64,000 nucleotides of DNA from Oscheius sp. JU75 (GCA_037178855.1 JASJZC010000004.1:1922001-1986000), one strand, 5' to 3'. Counted from the first letter of the stretch, positions 48,290 through 61,500 are shown. Translations and numbers: made by a program. Notes: a model not told the origin generated them from the sequence alone.

Positions 48290-48997
48290 ATGCGGTTCAA
48301 GGGAAAGCTGATAGCCAATTCCGCTCGCAATTTCTACGATCAAGATGTTCTCGGTAGGTTTCTACCAGGCATTCGAAAGCTCTGTTTAGATAGCTGTGAT
48401 CGTGTCGAATGTGTGATTCGGAAATTCACTCTGTTGCAGAAGAGCTCGAACAATCTATTCAACTCTCAGATCGACGGGAAATTCACTCTCGCTGGAAAGC
48501 AACTGGCCATCTATGCCTCTCAGATAATGACGCCGACACCCAATGCCTACCTGAGAACGGTCGCATCTGCTCTGGAAAACATGGGAGCCAAATACAAAGA
48601 GATGCACTCGAAGCTCACAGCTGATGTCTCGTTCAAGCTTAACTCTTGGCTCTTGGCAAATCAAAAAACCATGGAAGCAAAAATCAAGCAAATGGAGGAG
48701 CTGAGAAAGGATATGCAGAAGAAGGAAAAAGAGTCTTCGGCTGGAGCGGAGAATGCCAGGGAGGCTTGGAAGAAGGAATGCGAAGACTCGCTTGATGCTA
48801 TGAAGAAGTTTCTCAACAACGCCAACGACCTCAAAAAGTACGTAGACGTGTGGATTGAGGAGGAGAAGGCTTTAGACGCCTACAATAACGGTCAATGTGA
48901 AGAGGCTGTTGCCGGAAGTGCTAGCAAAGGCAAGGTCTTCGCAATTCCGGCCTCGGATGACAAAGATGAGGAGAAGAAAGACGAAGAGGAAGAGTAG
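48290..48997 (+). CDS. Coiled-coil (BAR-like) protein with acidic tail
   Basis: One reading frame of 235 residues starts MRFKGKLIANSARNFYDQDV. A 39-nt segment with GTAGGT...TGTTTAG ends (48353-48391) is probably an intron. Removing it keeps the frame and gives VLDSCDRVECVIRKFTLLQK, about 222 residues. The body is long amphipathic helix (ALENMGAKYKEMHSKLTADV, KTMEAKIKQMEELRKDMQKK, ECEDSLDAMKKFLNNANDLK) in the manner of BAR-domain membrane-bending proteins. The end is very acidic (DDKDEEKKDEEEE). No close family was recognised, so the BAR assignment is tentative. Confidence 0.75.
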   Translation: MRFKGKLIANSARNFYDQDVLGRFLPGIRKLCLDSCDRVECVIRKFTLLQKSSNNLFNSQIDGKFTLAGKQLAIYASQIMTPTPNAYLRTVASALENMGAKYKEMHSKLTADVSFKLNSWLLANQKTMEAKIKQMEELRKDMQKKEKESSAGAENAREAWKKECEDSLDAMKKFLNNANDLKKYVDVWIEEEKALDAYNNGQCEEAVAGSASKGKVFAIPASDDKDEEKKDEEEE

Positions 48998-49363
48998 ATG
49001 ATCTGAAAAATGAATACCATAGAAAAGTTCCGTTTCTTCTGTCCATCTCCCTCCTGTGTAAACAATAAAGATGTTGTTCAGCGCCTAGTCAGCGCTCGTC
49101 GTAAACAAAATTCCGTTGTCCCGTATATTCCATGTTGGCGATCTCAAAGCCCTTACTAAATTCCATCAGCCTTATTTCACTCCCTTTCGAAAAGATACAA
49201 CTTTTTTTTTTCAAAAAACACCACATAAGATTTTTATTCTTCGGACTTAGAACGTTGAGCGTACTTTGCGCTCCTCCGACGCATTGTTTGTCCTATCCCC
49301 TTTCCAATGTTCTCGTTTCTCTTTCTCTATTTTCTCTTACTAAAACTTTGTTTTCAGCAAGAA
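48998..49363. other. Intergenic spacer before ETF-QO
   Basis: About 365 bp. AATAAA near 49065 ends the upstream gene. Pyrimidine-rich sequence ending TTTTCAG sits 7 nt before the ETF-QO start. No gene was seen. Confidence 0.5.
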
Positions 49364-51580
49364 ATGAGGGTCACTTTTCCACAGCTGATGCGGCTCTCGA
49401 CAAATCTTCGAAACGTTGTCAACGGAAAATGGACCACTACTCACTATACTATCAAGGTATGTTGTATTTACTACATTCAATTATTTCTTACTGTTCAGGA
49501 CAGAAGCAAAGATCCGAGATGGAAAGATGTGGATATGACACGAGAAAGTGATCAGTACGACGTGGTCATTGTTGGAGGAGGTCCTAGTGGTCTGGCTGCA
49601 GCTATCAGATTGCGACAGCTCGCAGAGAAGGAAGGAAAAGGTTAGCTGTGACTCATTTTTGTGACAGTCAAGTATTTTAGAAATCCGTGTTTGTGTCGTG
49701 GAAAAGGCTCCTGAAATCGGAGCTCACACACTCTCTGGAGCTGTGATTGAAACTCGTGCTCTTGATGAACTGCTCCCTAATTGGAAGGAACTTGGTGCTC
49801 CAATTCATCAGAAAGTCACGGTACATTTTCCTCGCTTATATTTCCAAAATACCATTTAGTCGGAGTCAATTGGAGCCTTGACAGCTACCGGCCGCATTCC
49901 GATCCCAGTATTCCCCGGCGTTCCTCTCTACAATCACGGAAACTACATTGTTCGTCTCGGTCACGTCGTCAAATGGCTTGGAGAGCAAGCTGAAGCTGCT
50001 GGAGTCGAAATTTGGCCAGGAATCGCAGCAGCAGAGGTTTTTCATAGTTATATCCCATACAAAAATTCTTCCCAGGTTCTTTACAACGAAGATGGCAGTG
50101 TGAAGGGAATTGCGACAAGCGATGTGGGAATTGCTAAAGACGGCTCCCCGAAAGACAGTTTTGCTCGCGGTATGGAGATTCACGGAAAATGTACTATCTT
50201 TGCCGAGGGATGCCGTGGTCACCTGACTAAACAGGTAATTCCTACGTTTTCACTCATTCATTCTGTACCTAGGTTCTTGATAAATTCGATCTTCGTACAT
50301 CTCCCATGACTTATGGAATCGGACTAAAGGAACTCTGGGAAATTGATCCCAAAAATCATCGTCCTGGATACGTTGAACACACTATGGGATGGCCATTAGT
50401 AGGTTATTTTTTCATCTCAAATGCAATCTGTTTTCCAGGCAACTGAACAATATGGAGGATCCTTCCTCTATCATCTTGAAGACAACGGACAGCCGCTGGT
50501 CTCAATTGGATTCGTTGCCGCCCTCGACTACAAAAACCCTTACATGAATCCGTACAAGGAGTTCCAAAAGTACAAGACTCACCCATCGATCAAAAAGCAA
50601 CTGGAAGGCGGAAAGAGGATTGGGTACGGAGCTCGTGCTCTCAACGAGGGAGGGTATCAGTCCATCCCGAAGCTCATTTTCCCCGGTTAGCTCTCCAATA
50701 TACACTTTACAACACTTTTTAGGAGGCTGTTTGATTGGATGTACTGCCGGTTTTCTGAACGTGGCCAAGTTGAAGGGAACACACAACGCCATGAAGTCCG
50801 GAATGGTCGCCGCCGAGTCCATCTTCAAGGAGCTTACTCCCGAGGCCACCAGTATGGTTTTTATTTCATTTTGGAATATGTTTTTTTTGCAGCAATCACT
50901 CCGAAAAGCTATCCCGAACAACTGAATAATACCTTCGTTATGAAGGAACTCAAGGCTACTAGAAATATTCGTCCGTCCTTCAACTCTTCTCTTGGTAAAA
51001 CAACTATTCTATTTGATTTACCTGTAGTTCAGGCTGGCTGGGTGGTATCGCCTACAGTGGACTGTTCTATGTGCTTGGAAGAGGTCTCGAGCCATGGACA
51101 CTGCATCATGGAAAGCCAGATAACGAGCAGTTGCGCAAGAAGGAGGATAGCAAGGTTGTATCCCCTTGAGCAGTCAATAACGCGTTGATTTTAGCCGATA
51201 GAATACCCGAAACCGGACAATGAGATCACGTTCGACCTTCTGACTTCCGTCTCTTTGACCGGAACGAATCATGAAGAGAATCAGCCTGCTCACCTGACTC
51301 TAAAAAATGACGACATCCCCGTCGATGTCAATCTCAAAAAGTTCGATGGACCTGAAAGCCGATTCTGTCCAGCCGGTATGTTGCTTTTTTAGTCGAGAAA
51401 ATGGGAATAAGTTTAGGTGTGTACGAGTTTGTCCCTAGTGAAACAGACGCTTCACAGCAAAGACTCCAGATAAACGCCCAGAACTGCATTCACTGCAAGA
51501 CGTGTGACATCAAAGACCCCACTCAGAATATCAACTGGGTCGTTCCGGAGGCTGGAGGCCCGAAATATAATGGCCTTTGA
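49364..51580 (+). CDS. let-721: ETF-ubiquinone oxidoreductase (ETF-QO)
   Basis: About ten exons encode roughly 600 residues. The N-terminus [20 protein letters not shown] is a likely mitochondrial presequence. The FAD site is [20 protein letters not shown]. Then come [80 protein letters not shown] and the 4Fe-4S region with [20 protein letters not shown] near the end. Together with the upstream Cys in FCPAGVYE these give the cluster ligands. The enzyme passes electrons from fatty-acid and amino-acid dehydrogenases via ETF to ubiquinone in the inner membrane. Complete and intact. TTTTCAG lies just before the ATG. Confidence 0.96.
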
Positions 51581-52565
51581 ACATAACTTTTCTCTAACTT
51601 TTAGTTTTACCCTTTTACCCTCTGGGTGTTTTACGTGTTTGTAAGTATACGCGTGTAAGAGTTTATAAATCTTCATTGAATTTTTACGGGGTAGTTGTTT
51701 CTAAACGACTGCGTCTGTTACAATCACGCACCATCGATGTGCCTCTTATCAGTTCTCGTTTTGTCTCAATAGGGCATCTTTGTAGCAATTCTTCAAAGAC
51801 TTCTTTTTTGAACAGCTCCTCAAATGACAACTAATTCCAGAGAGAATGTACACCAGAACATTGTCTACAATCTGTAGGTCGGGACCATTACTTCTCAAAT
51901 CAAGGGTGTGTTTCTCTTTCCATTTACAAAACTTAACATTTCTGCGCATCGGGTAATGGCAGAAGGTCGACGCAGGCATGACCAAATGAGCAAAAAGACC
52001 GGATCGTTGGGGAAAAACTTCCTGAACTTTCATTTGTTTTCCCGCCATAAAACTTCAGACGGGTTTCAAGGCGAATGGCCGGCCTGGCCGCTTTTTCGGC
52101 CATGCCTGATCGGCATTTTGTCATGGTTTGGTCGGGGCTATTATTGTTTCTCGCCGATGTCTATTATCAGTGTTGAATGGCTTATCTTTTTTGTCGTTTT
52201 TGCTATTGACCGCCATCAATGGCGATTCCTTGAGAGGCCGATATGTAACTGCGATCCTCTCTCATGTTCGGTCGAAAGCATTGTTTTGGCGCCCTTTCTT
52301 GCCCCGAGGATTTCAAAAAAAAAGTAACCTATGCCATCGACCATGGTCAGTTACCTCGAGCGCTTATTTTGTTGCCTTTTGTTTATCTAATTGGCTGTTT
52401 CTCCTGCCTCGTATCAATCTCAGCAATCTGTCGATAGACTGGGTCACTCTTGCGGCCGACGAAAAGAGCGATAACCAGTTCTGCTAGGCTGTTCCCTATC
52501 CATTTGTCTGTCATTTGCGTTTATCAACATAATATCATTTTGGTTCATTTTAGAATAGCTTCATT
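51581..52565. other. Spacer containing a decayed SHMT fragment
   Basis: About 985 bp between ETF-QO and SHMT. No intact gene. The part at about 52105-52350 resembles the 3' half of the SHMT gene downstream and is listed separately. Confidence 0.5.
52105..52350 (+). pseudogene. Relic of the 3' part of the neighbouring SHMT gene
   Basis: GAGGATTTCAAAAAA followed by GTAACC...CATCGACCATGGTCAGTTA at about 52304-52351 matches the functional exon end at 54035-54082 (GAGGATTTCAAAAAAGTAGC then CATCGACCAGGGTCAGTTA) with few changes, including the first bases of the intron. Further upstream TGATCGGCATTTTGTC (about 52110) matches TGATCGTCATTTTATC in an SHMT intron (about 53817). The two matches keep similar spacing (about 197 and 223 bp). 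The relic has no usable frame. Confidence 0.5.
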
Positions 52566-54281
52566 ATGGCTACTGAAAGTGTCCACACACCCCTCGTCCC
52601 GGTCGAACGATCCTCTTATACTGGCGGTGATATGCTCGTCGACCACGTTTCCTCCGTCGACCCCGAGGTCTTCGGCATTATGAAAAACGTAATGGGTCCC
52701 TGTCTTCTTTTCACACTTTCTGTAGGAAAAAGCACGCCAGCGTCGTGGATTGGAGCTGATCGCCAGCGAGAACTTCACGACAAAATCAGTCATGGACGCT
52801 CTCGGATCGGCCATGTGTAACAAGTATTCGGAGGGATATCCTGGTGCTCGGTATGCTGTCTTTCATGTTTCAAGCAATTGAGATCCAGGTATTACGGCGG
52901 CAACGAGTTCATCGATCAAATGGAATTACTTTGTCAACGACGCGCGCTTCAAGTATTCGGACTAGACAGCGAGAAATGGGGAGTCAATGTGCAGTCGCTG
53001 TCAGGATCACCGGCCAATTTCGCTGTTTACACGGCTGTCGTAGAGCCCAATGGCAGAATTATGGGACTGGATCTTCCCGACGGGGGACATCTTTCTCACG
53101 GGTATTTCTGTTTCTTGACATATCTTACCTTTGCTTAGATTCTTCACCCCGGCTCGTAAAGTGTCTGCCACTTCCATCTTCTTCCAATCAATGCCATACA
53201 AGGTGGATCCGAAGACTGGACTTCTGGACTACGACCGTCTTGAAGAGAATGCCATGCTTTTCCGTCCTAAAGTCATCGTCGCTGGTTCGTTTCCTTTGAA
53301 TACTGTCGCAACCTATCCACAGGCGTTTCGTGCTATGCTCGTCACTTGGATTACGCCCGATTCCGGAAGATCGCCGATAAATGTGGAGCCTACTTGATGG
53401 CCGACATGGCCCACATTTCTGGACTCGTTGCAGCCGGCGTCATTCCTTCTCCATTCGAATTCGCCGATATTGTCACAACAACAACCCACAAATCGCTAAG
53501 AGGTCCTCGTGGAGCCCTGATATTCTACAGAAAGGGTAAGGCGTTTTTGCGGTATTTGACAATCAGCTTTGTAGGCGTCCGTTCCACAAATGCCAAGGGA
53601 GACAAAATCATGTACGATCTGGGAGACAAAATCAACACGGCTGTCTTCCCAGGTCTCCAAGGCGGACCTCACAATCACACGATTGCCGGAATTGCCGTCG
53701 CTCTGAAGCAGTGCCTTACCGACGATTTCGTCAACTATTCGAAGCAAGTTATCAAGAATTCCAAGGCTCTTGCTGACCGCCTTGTCGAACTCGGATATAC
53801 GCTTGCAACTGGTTTGATCGTCATTTTATCCAATCAATGTGTGTTTAAGGAGGCACTGACAATCATCTTCTGCTGGTTGATCTCCGCCCCAAAGGACTTG
53901 AAGGAGCCAAGGCCGAGCATGTTCTGGATTTGGCCCATATTGCCTGTAACAAGAACACTTGTCCCGGAGATGTCTCTGCTCTTCGTCCTGGAGGAATTAG
54001 ACTAGGATCTCCAGCTCTCACGTCCCGCGGCTTCAAAGAAGAGGATTTCAAAAAAGTAGCCGAGCTCATCGACCAGGGTCAGTTATTGGTTTAGTCCATG
54101 TTACGAATCCTTAGGAATTCAAATCGGTCTAAAGTACCAGGGACAAGGCGGAAAAACTATCAAGGATTTCAAGGCTTTCACCGAAACAAACGTAGATTTC
54201 AAGAAAGATGTCGCCGAACTTGCCCAGGTCGTCGAAAAGTTTGCCGCTCCCTTCAGCATTCCCGGCAACACCGACTATTGA
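52566..54281 (+). CDS. mel-32: Serine hydroxymethyltransferase (SHMT)
   Basis: Multi-exon gene of about 480 residues. [20 protein letters not shown] is followed by [67 protein letters not shown], and the PLP site [17 protein letters not shown] with the catalytic Lys in HKS. Then [34 protein letters not shown] and [17 protein letters not shown]. The enzyme interconverts serine and glycine with one-carbon transfer to tetrahydrofolate. No presequence is obvious at this start, so a cytosolic form is likely, as with C. elegans MEL-32. The site residues are intact. Introns are 35-60 nt. Confidence 0.96.
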
Positions 54282-54481
54282 GGTTCCCGCAGTTTGAACA
54301 AAAGATAAGAGTTTTTGTAATTTATGTCACATTCACATTTTTTTCATCACATTCCACTCTGTATATCGTTCGCCCATTTTGACAGTATAAAATTTATCTG
54401 AAACTTATCACATGGGTATAAAAAGAGATCACCGGAAAATGCTGTCAGACTGGAATACAGCACTAGAAAAGACGGGTTACT

Positions 54482-56485
54482 TTACATATCTTCGTTTTTA
54501 GCTTCTTTGGCTTCAGCTGTGGCCGAATTGTCCCGTTTCCACCAAGATGTTAGTGATTTCACCCTCGATCCGAGTCCGTCTTGATCGGAAGAACTTTCGC
54601 TGCTTTTCTGAGAATCGTCGGCAATGGCTGAGGTGGACGCAGATTTGAGCCATCCACTTCTTTGTCCTTCTCCTGTGGTTCCTTCTGCCGATTCGCCTCC
54701 TTTCAGCCAATTTGACAAACTTGTTTTCATCTTCGATCCTGTTTCTCCTGAACCATTTGTGGGAAAAGAATGGTGAAGACCTACCGATATTCTTTCCCGT
54801 CGCACTTATAGCTGTCAACGCCTTTCTAGCATTTCTCGAACCGGAGACATTATGTTCTACGCGAAGAAGAACGTCGGCTAGTCCAATTTGTCCAGCAAAG
54901 GGATGACCGGGAGGAGTGCTAGCCAAATCATCGTGAGGACGAGCAGTTAGGACACGGTAGTTGCTAAAGACCCTTGTTTATAGGAGAAAAGAGCTGACTA
55001 ACTTTGTTGTTTTCCACTCGGCCACGAAAGAGGAGCCAAAATCGCCAACTGCCGTCGATAAACCAGAGCGAGAGCTTGATATTAGGAAGAGAAGATAATT
55101 GCGCATTTGGAGACGGATCCACTCATCTCCGCCTTCGAAAACTTCAAAATCAAATGTAAGCGAATTATAAAAAGGACTGACTGGAAGGATCGCTCCGAGT
55201 ATCCATGTTCTTCAAGACGTAGTCTCCAAATCGGAGATCGGCAGATGTTAGAAATAGGTTTTTCTTCAGATCGACATTGATAAACTCCACATTTCCAACT
55301 CCGCCTTCGTTTATCTAAAACATCTAGTTATGTTATCAAACTCTGGTCGCCCCACCGTTATAACTGCATCAAAACTCTCCTTTTTCATCACGAAAAGGGC
55401 ATTCGTGGCACCCGCTACAAAAGCCCGGAGTGGCTTGATTGTATCCATCAGTGGAAGAGATATGTAGGGCAGGAAAGAGTTACCCTTGGTGAATATGCTC
55501 ATCGGGAATCCAAAAGAGTCCGAGCTTGTGAAGGGATCGTCTTTCAACACGTCTTCCGGTTCAATCTCGATAACGTCATGTTCATCTGTCACCGGAACTT
55601 CGAAAACTGGAGGAGTCGACGTCTTGTAGGAGGAATACTGTAAGCCTTCTTCTAGAACCCCTGAAAAAGAAAAATAGAAACAGGAATGAGGAACTTACGA
55701 GGAAAAAGTGAAATGAGAGATAAAATAATGTCTCCTAACTGCTGAGCAGGTGTGATGAAGAAAAAGACCCGTTTCTCGAGAAGGAGCAGCTTGAAAAGAA
55801 GGACCGCTCGGTGTCGGAAAATGCGGAACAGCTCGCAAACAGGAATGTCCATGGATGCGGCTTGTCCGTCTACCATATCATAATTTTTGAACATGTCACA
55901 GAGATTGTCGAACATATGCGACAGCACTTCCACCTGAAACTGAATAAGCTGAGCATGGATGGAACATACTCTTGAGAAGTCCCGTTCGTTGAAGTATGCC
56001 TGCGTTATTAGCTGCAGTTTGGCCTTCAGAACTCCGTAGAGAGGTGTCTTTGAAATGATGCATACACTTTTCTGGACTGTGTTCCGACAAACATCTTTCT
56101 CTTTTGATATCAGGTCCTTAACGAGCCTCATTGGCAAAATAGAAAGGCTCGCACCTCAGTTGGAATTTGGCGGTAGCAGGAAATTCCGAAGACGACCGTT
56201 CCAGGGGTATCAGGTGACGGAAGAGTGAAATAGACGGTGTCTGAACCAGGCTGTCAAAGGAAAGGAGGCGAACTGACCTTCGGTTGTGTTATGAGATCCG
56301 TCGGGAATAGCTAAAGATGGCAGACAGCTCCATTCCTCGGGAAGGCCGAATTCGCCGGATCCGGATAAAGGGGGATGCGAGTATTCTACCTAGAAAAAAA
56401 GTTATTTAGGAGATGAAGAGCATAAAACCTGACAACCTTTCTTGTGATGAAAACCGACAACGACGACGTTTAGAATTTGCTGCAT
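54482..56485 (-). CDS. AVL9 homologue (DENN-type late secretory protein)
   Basis: About ten exons encode roughly 560 residues starting MQQILNVVVVGFHHKKGCQV then EYSHPPLS, LPEEWSCLPSLAIPDGSHN and TVVFGISCYRQIPTE. Then come NTVQKSVCIISKTPLYGVLK, AKLQLITQAYFNERDFS, LFKLLLLEKRVFFFITPAQQ, FGFPMSIFTKGNSFLPYISL and RAFVAGATNALF. This order matches human AVL9, a DENN-related protein acting in late secretory traffic and epithelial polarity. The C-terminal region (HPFAGQIGLADVLLRVEHNV, then Ser-rich KMKTSLSNWLKGGES, SLTSWWKRDNSATAEAKEA) is poorly conserved. The first exon is only 19 codons. Confidence 0.9.
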
Positions 56486-56953
56486 CTGCTCTATCCCATC
56501 CACTTGTTTATCTGGAGAAACACTTGCAAAACGCAGTCTACAATCGAGATAGTCTTTTCGTCAACACAAGTGGTATTTCCAGACAGATAAGAGTTTACCA
56601 TGTGATATTTATTGTCGATATTGTACAGAACCATAAGAGTAACACCGTCAAAAAGTATTGGGCCCATTGTAACGGGAATAATTATTGAAGCGTTTGGAAC
56701 ACGAAGCAGTTAAAGTCAAATTTGGAGATTATAGGATGGGAGGGTTGAAAGATTGCGTATTGAGAGGATTCGGGAGAAGCAGGAGATCAGTGGAGGAAAA
56801 CACGAGAATGAGACAGGGAAGTAAGAGATGTAACTCATAGTTCGGAGCAAGGATGAGGTTTGGGTAAGTAAGGCTGATTGAGAGGGAGAGGGCGGGTAAA
56901 GCTATGCTTCTACAAACATGTGGCAAGTTAGAACTTTACAAAAAAAAAGGAAA
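56486..56953. other. Intergenic spacer between AVL9 and set-1
   Basis: About 470 bp. It should hold the AVL9 promoter and the set-1 3' end. No exon was supported; purine-rich plus strand at 56730-56880. Confidence 0.5.
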
Positions 56954-57828
56954 TTATGTGGTCATGAGCCAGGGATTCTTTGCTATCGTGACGGGATCAC
57001 GATCTCCGTAATCGTACAACAGCTCTTCTCCTTCTTCGATATCTCGTTTGGCAACCAGAATCAGATGATGTTTGCCATCGAATTCGACAACCTAAATCAA
57101 TTTTTTATCAAAACAGTATGTCAAAGCTACTTTTGTCCGGAGATTCGGTTTCAGATAACTGTGGTTGATTAGACGACCTTTGTAGATGGATTCTTTCGTG
57201 GCATCAACACACCATCTCTTGTCGTGGTGCATAAAAAAGTACATATAGGATCCAATCGAATGGTCATGTGAATACTGTTCTTCTTTGGCTTTGGCCTCAC
57301 TATAATCTATCATTTCGCCTAAAAATAGATTTAAAAAAATGAAAATAAACTACTGACCTTTATATTCGACAACAAACTCGTACTTCAGAAATGAGCGACC
57401 CGCTTTGATTCCTCGACCCTTGACAGAATCTTCATAAACTTCGAGATAAGGTTCATTCGTTCCGAAATAGATGGCCTCTCTCAAGGAATCCATCTTTTCT
57501 TCCTTGAATCTATTCGTGTTTGTATTTTAAAAAAGTTTACCTCTATCTGTTTCCCAGTTTTTCGAGAGCTCCTCCGAACTTCGAAGTATTCCGTGATTTT
57601 GTGGTTAGAGACATCTTGCACGGCCTTTCTTCTAAATCCCAGTTAATAATGTTTAAGAACGGATTACGGTTTGCGTGACTGAGGCGCTCTTCGTGGAGCT
57701 GGCTTCTTTTCCATCGACGGCGACTGGGAGACCATTTTAGAGTTTGGAGTAGAGGCTGGAGGCACCAGGGAAGCCCGTTGTTTTTTCCGCCCAGAGGACC
57801 TCTTTTGCGCCACGACGTGGCCTAGCAT
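56954..57828 (-). CDS. set-1: Histone H4K20 methyltransferase SET8/KMT5A
   Basis: About six exons encode roughly 235 residues. The N-terminus is basic (MLGHVVAQKRSSGRKKQRAS, KKPAPRRAPQSRKP), then HKITEYFEVRRSSRKTGKQI. The C-terminal SET domain has VKGRGIKAGRSFLKYEFVVE, YKGEMIDYSEAKAKEEQY, SYMYFFMHHDKRWCVDATKE, GRLINHSYLKPNL, VEFDGKHHLILVAKRDIEEG and EELLYDYGDRDP. NHS and the ELLYDYG Tyr are the cofactor and catalytic signature. The absence of a post-SET Cys cluster and the short length fit SET8, which monomethylates H4K20; the C. elegans homologue is SET-1. An acceptor TTTATTTCAG lies 25 nt before the ATG. Confidence 0.93.
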
Positions 57829-58564
57829 TCTTGTTGGGGGCCTCGTGCTCTGAAATAAAAAACTGGAACAATTTAAAGGGGGCAAAAAAAAAGAGCGACA
57901 AGCACGCGACTATGCTTATGAGAGTTTGATGTATTAAAAAAGAACACCGAAGGCAAGCATTCAAATGAAAAATCTGCATAAGCTATTCAAACGTTGCAAA
58001 AAGCAAACAATTGGCGGACATTTTTGGCGTCTCCCTGGTCTGGCCGCATGATTTCCTGTAAACGAAGGGCAGCGCATGGTTTTCTCCAAGACGTTTGTGT
58101 ATCGAAAGACGAGATGGGACAATTTGGTTTGGGAAAAGAATCTCTAAACGTGAAAAACTTTCGGGAATCTTATGATCGACTTATGATTATATGACGACAG
58201 ACCTTGAAAAGATTTCGCAATTTTTGGGTGGGCGTGGTCTCTTTGCCATGCGGCTTCAGTCGTCAACAGTTTCTATGCCCCAGCTCTCTTCTCTATTTTT
58301 TTTCGTACTGAAAAATGTTCGGGACACGTTCTGTAATATAAGACGGTTGCATTGGGCTGCTTTTATTGGTAACGAAAAGCGAAGAAAGTTAAAATCGGTA
58401 ATAAAACGCAGCGAAAAGCAGTCGATATAATGAAGGAAAATAATTTCCCTGCCTATTTTTTCCTTAACGTTTTTGAGTTCTGTGCGTGTTTCTCTGGACT
58501 CCGCGTGAACAAACGAATGCTCTTGAACTCGTGGACAGATTCGTCAAAAAGTAACTTCAGATTC
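57829..58564. other. Divergent intergenic region
   Basis: About 735 bp between set-1 and the strawberry notch gene. AT-rich with no supported exon. CTTCAG lies just upstream of the strawberry notch ATG. Confidence 0.5.
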
Positions 58565-61500
58565 ATGGATGATCTGCTCTCAGCAGCTCTAGCGGAATCT
58601 GGACTTGATGAATTTCTGTCAAACGACTGCAATCTCTATAACGACGCCGGATCAACAGGGTCCGTTTACTTATCATTTTCTGGTTGAAATCTAGTCGCTT
58701 ATAGTGGCACAGACACATCCGATGTAGGAACATCTCCAAGTGCTTCCCAAGATTTGATCGAAAAATGCTCAACATCAGAACATTCGTCCCCTGCTGGCTC
58801 ACCGAAAATCATCGACTCTGAAAGGAATAATAATGCAGGTTTGTTCAATCTCCTTTTTTTCGCAAGCACGTCTCAACTTCAGCTACTCCACGGATTGGTC
58901 AACTTCCCACCGTCAGCAGTGCGCCTATAATTTGGCCTGAAAGCAGAGTAGCCTTTAGACAAAAAACTCCTACGAATTTGCCACGGGAACGAGAATTTTC
59001 CGGACAAACATTGATTAAACGAACCGTAAACACGCCGAATGGTCCTCAGATACAGCTTCTCCGACCTTATACCAATGTAAGACCCTTCTCGTTCGTTCCA
59101 TGTTCTGCTTCAGGAAAAAGGTGAAACATGTTATCGCCAAGTCAAAATGCAATCAAATAACGGCCGTCCAGGAAGTCCTGCGCCCAGACAAAAGGTGGTT
59201 GTTGTAAAACAGAACACACCCAACGGTAAGCGGTTCTTTACTAATCCCAAGCTTTATTTTAGGACCAAGATATGTCAGACAAGTGTTACCGCCTGGTGCT
59301 GAGATTTGTACAACAGTATCGCCTGGAGGTACCGTTACTCGAAAGATTGTGACCAGGAAGCCTGTGAACTCTTCGAATGGTCAGCAAGGGTTAGTATTAC
59401 CTAAAAGTTGTAATAAAGGCAGCTTTAGACCGATTTCAAGCAATACTCTCAGTAGCCAAGGTCGACCATTTGTCGTGAACCGAGGTCAACCTTCTTCTCG
59501 TCCTCCGACCATCAGAAGAGTATTTACGCGTGGTGGTGCACCTTTACATCGTGGAATCAGTCGTCCGAATGGATCATTTGAACGTCAAGGCTCTCGTCCA
59601 GGAAGTAGGTCGTGACGCTCATACAGCAATTATTTATTGTTCAGCTCCTTTGAATTCCCGACCAGGTTCGGCAATCTCCGACTATTCGCCAGTCGCTTCT
59701 CCCGGTTTCACGTTGAGAACGCCTTTGGCCGGAGTAAGTGGAAGCAGCCCAGCTTTGAGCAACATGCAAAGTTTCGACTTCAGTCAAACTCCTCAAAGAG
59801 GTTCGGAAGCCTATCTCAGTCAATTGGTATCTTTGTTCTATTTTCATAAACGATTGAAGGCTCAGAGCCCTCAGCCAAAACCACTCCGCCAATTGACTCT
59901 TAAAGAGTCTTTGAGCCAACGACCGTCTCAGCCTCAACTTCAGCGTTTTAGCAACGACTCGTTTGACAGCAAGGCATCTCTCAAGCCAAGAGTTTGTTGT
60001 TATCCCTTCTACGTTCAAAAATATTGTTCAGGAGGAGAAGCCACTTTCGATCGCTCCGACAAAATCGTCAAAGGCAAAAGAAGAAATGAAACAGGCTATG
60101 CAGACAGCGAAAGAACGTCGTTTGGATGATGACGAGGATGAGAATCTGGGATATGCGGAAACATATTCCGACTATCGACCAGCAAAACTTCGATCCGGAC
60201 TTGCACATCCCGATAGTGTCGTTGAAACAGCCTCTCTTAGCAGTGTTGCTCCGCCAGACGTAATCTATCAAGTTTCGATGCCGGAATTCGTAAGTCTATA
60301 GACTATTGCCTGTTATGCAAAGTCTCTATTTTTAGTTGATCGATACCGGCGCGATCTCCGCATTACAACTGGAAGCTGTAATTTATGCGTGCCAGGCCCA
60401 CGACAAAAGATTGCCTAGTGGGGAGAGAACAGGATATTTGATTGGTATCAACAATTTGAGTTTATTGAACAACTCTTGATTCAGGCGACGGAGCTGGAGT
60501 GGGCAAAGGAAGAACCGTAGCTTGTATTATCTTCGAAAATTACCTGCTGGGCAGAAAACGATCAATCTGGTTGTCCGTCTCGTCTGATTTAAAGTTTGAC
60601 TCCGAACGCGATCTCAGAGATATTGGAGCTGGAAGAATCAAGGTATCTTATTCCTTTCCTTCCCAGCCTTCTTCTTATTCAGGTTCACGCACTAAACAAG
60701 CTGAAGTATGCTAAAATCAACGGTTCAGAAAATGGTTTCGTCAAGAAAGGCTGTCTTTTTGCCACATACTCTTCCTTGATTGGTGAATGTCGTACAGCAA
60801 GCAAGAAGTACCGGAGTCGCTTGAACCAGCTCGTCCAATGGTTTGGAGTGGTTAGTTCACCCCGTTATAAAAAACGATCTAATACTTCAGGAGTACGATG
60901 GTGTGATCATCTTCGACGAATGTCATAGAGCCAAGAATCTGGTCCCCGGAACTGGTGGAAAGCCCACAAAGACGGGAAAGCTCGTGCTCGAGCTGCAGAA
61001 GAAACTCCCAAATGCGCGAATTGTCTACGCTTCAGCCACTGGAGCCACGGAACCTCGTAACATGGCCTATATGACTCGACTCGGACTCTGGGGAGAAGGA
61101 CAAGCCTTTCCGAACTTCAGTGACTTCATTAACGCCGTCGAAAGACGAGGAGTCGGTGCGATGGAAATAGTGGCCATGGACATGAAACAACGCGGACTCT
61201 ATCTGGCTCGACAGCTCTCCTTCCGAGGAGTTTCCTTCCGTGTCGAAGAAGTCACTCTTTCCGACGATTTCATAAAGGTTTATGACGAATCTGTGAAGCT
61301 CTGGATGGAGTGTCGTCGTCAGTTCCAGGTTTGTTCTCAAACTTGTTGCTCTAACATTTTTCATTTTAGGTCATTCTTAGTACCATGTCAGACGCGGAAC
61401 GATCTTCCTGCAAGCACATTTGGGGCCAGTTCTGGGCCGCTCATCAACGATTCTTCAAGTATCTTTGCATCGGAGCCAAGGTGATTTTATAGCATTGACT

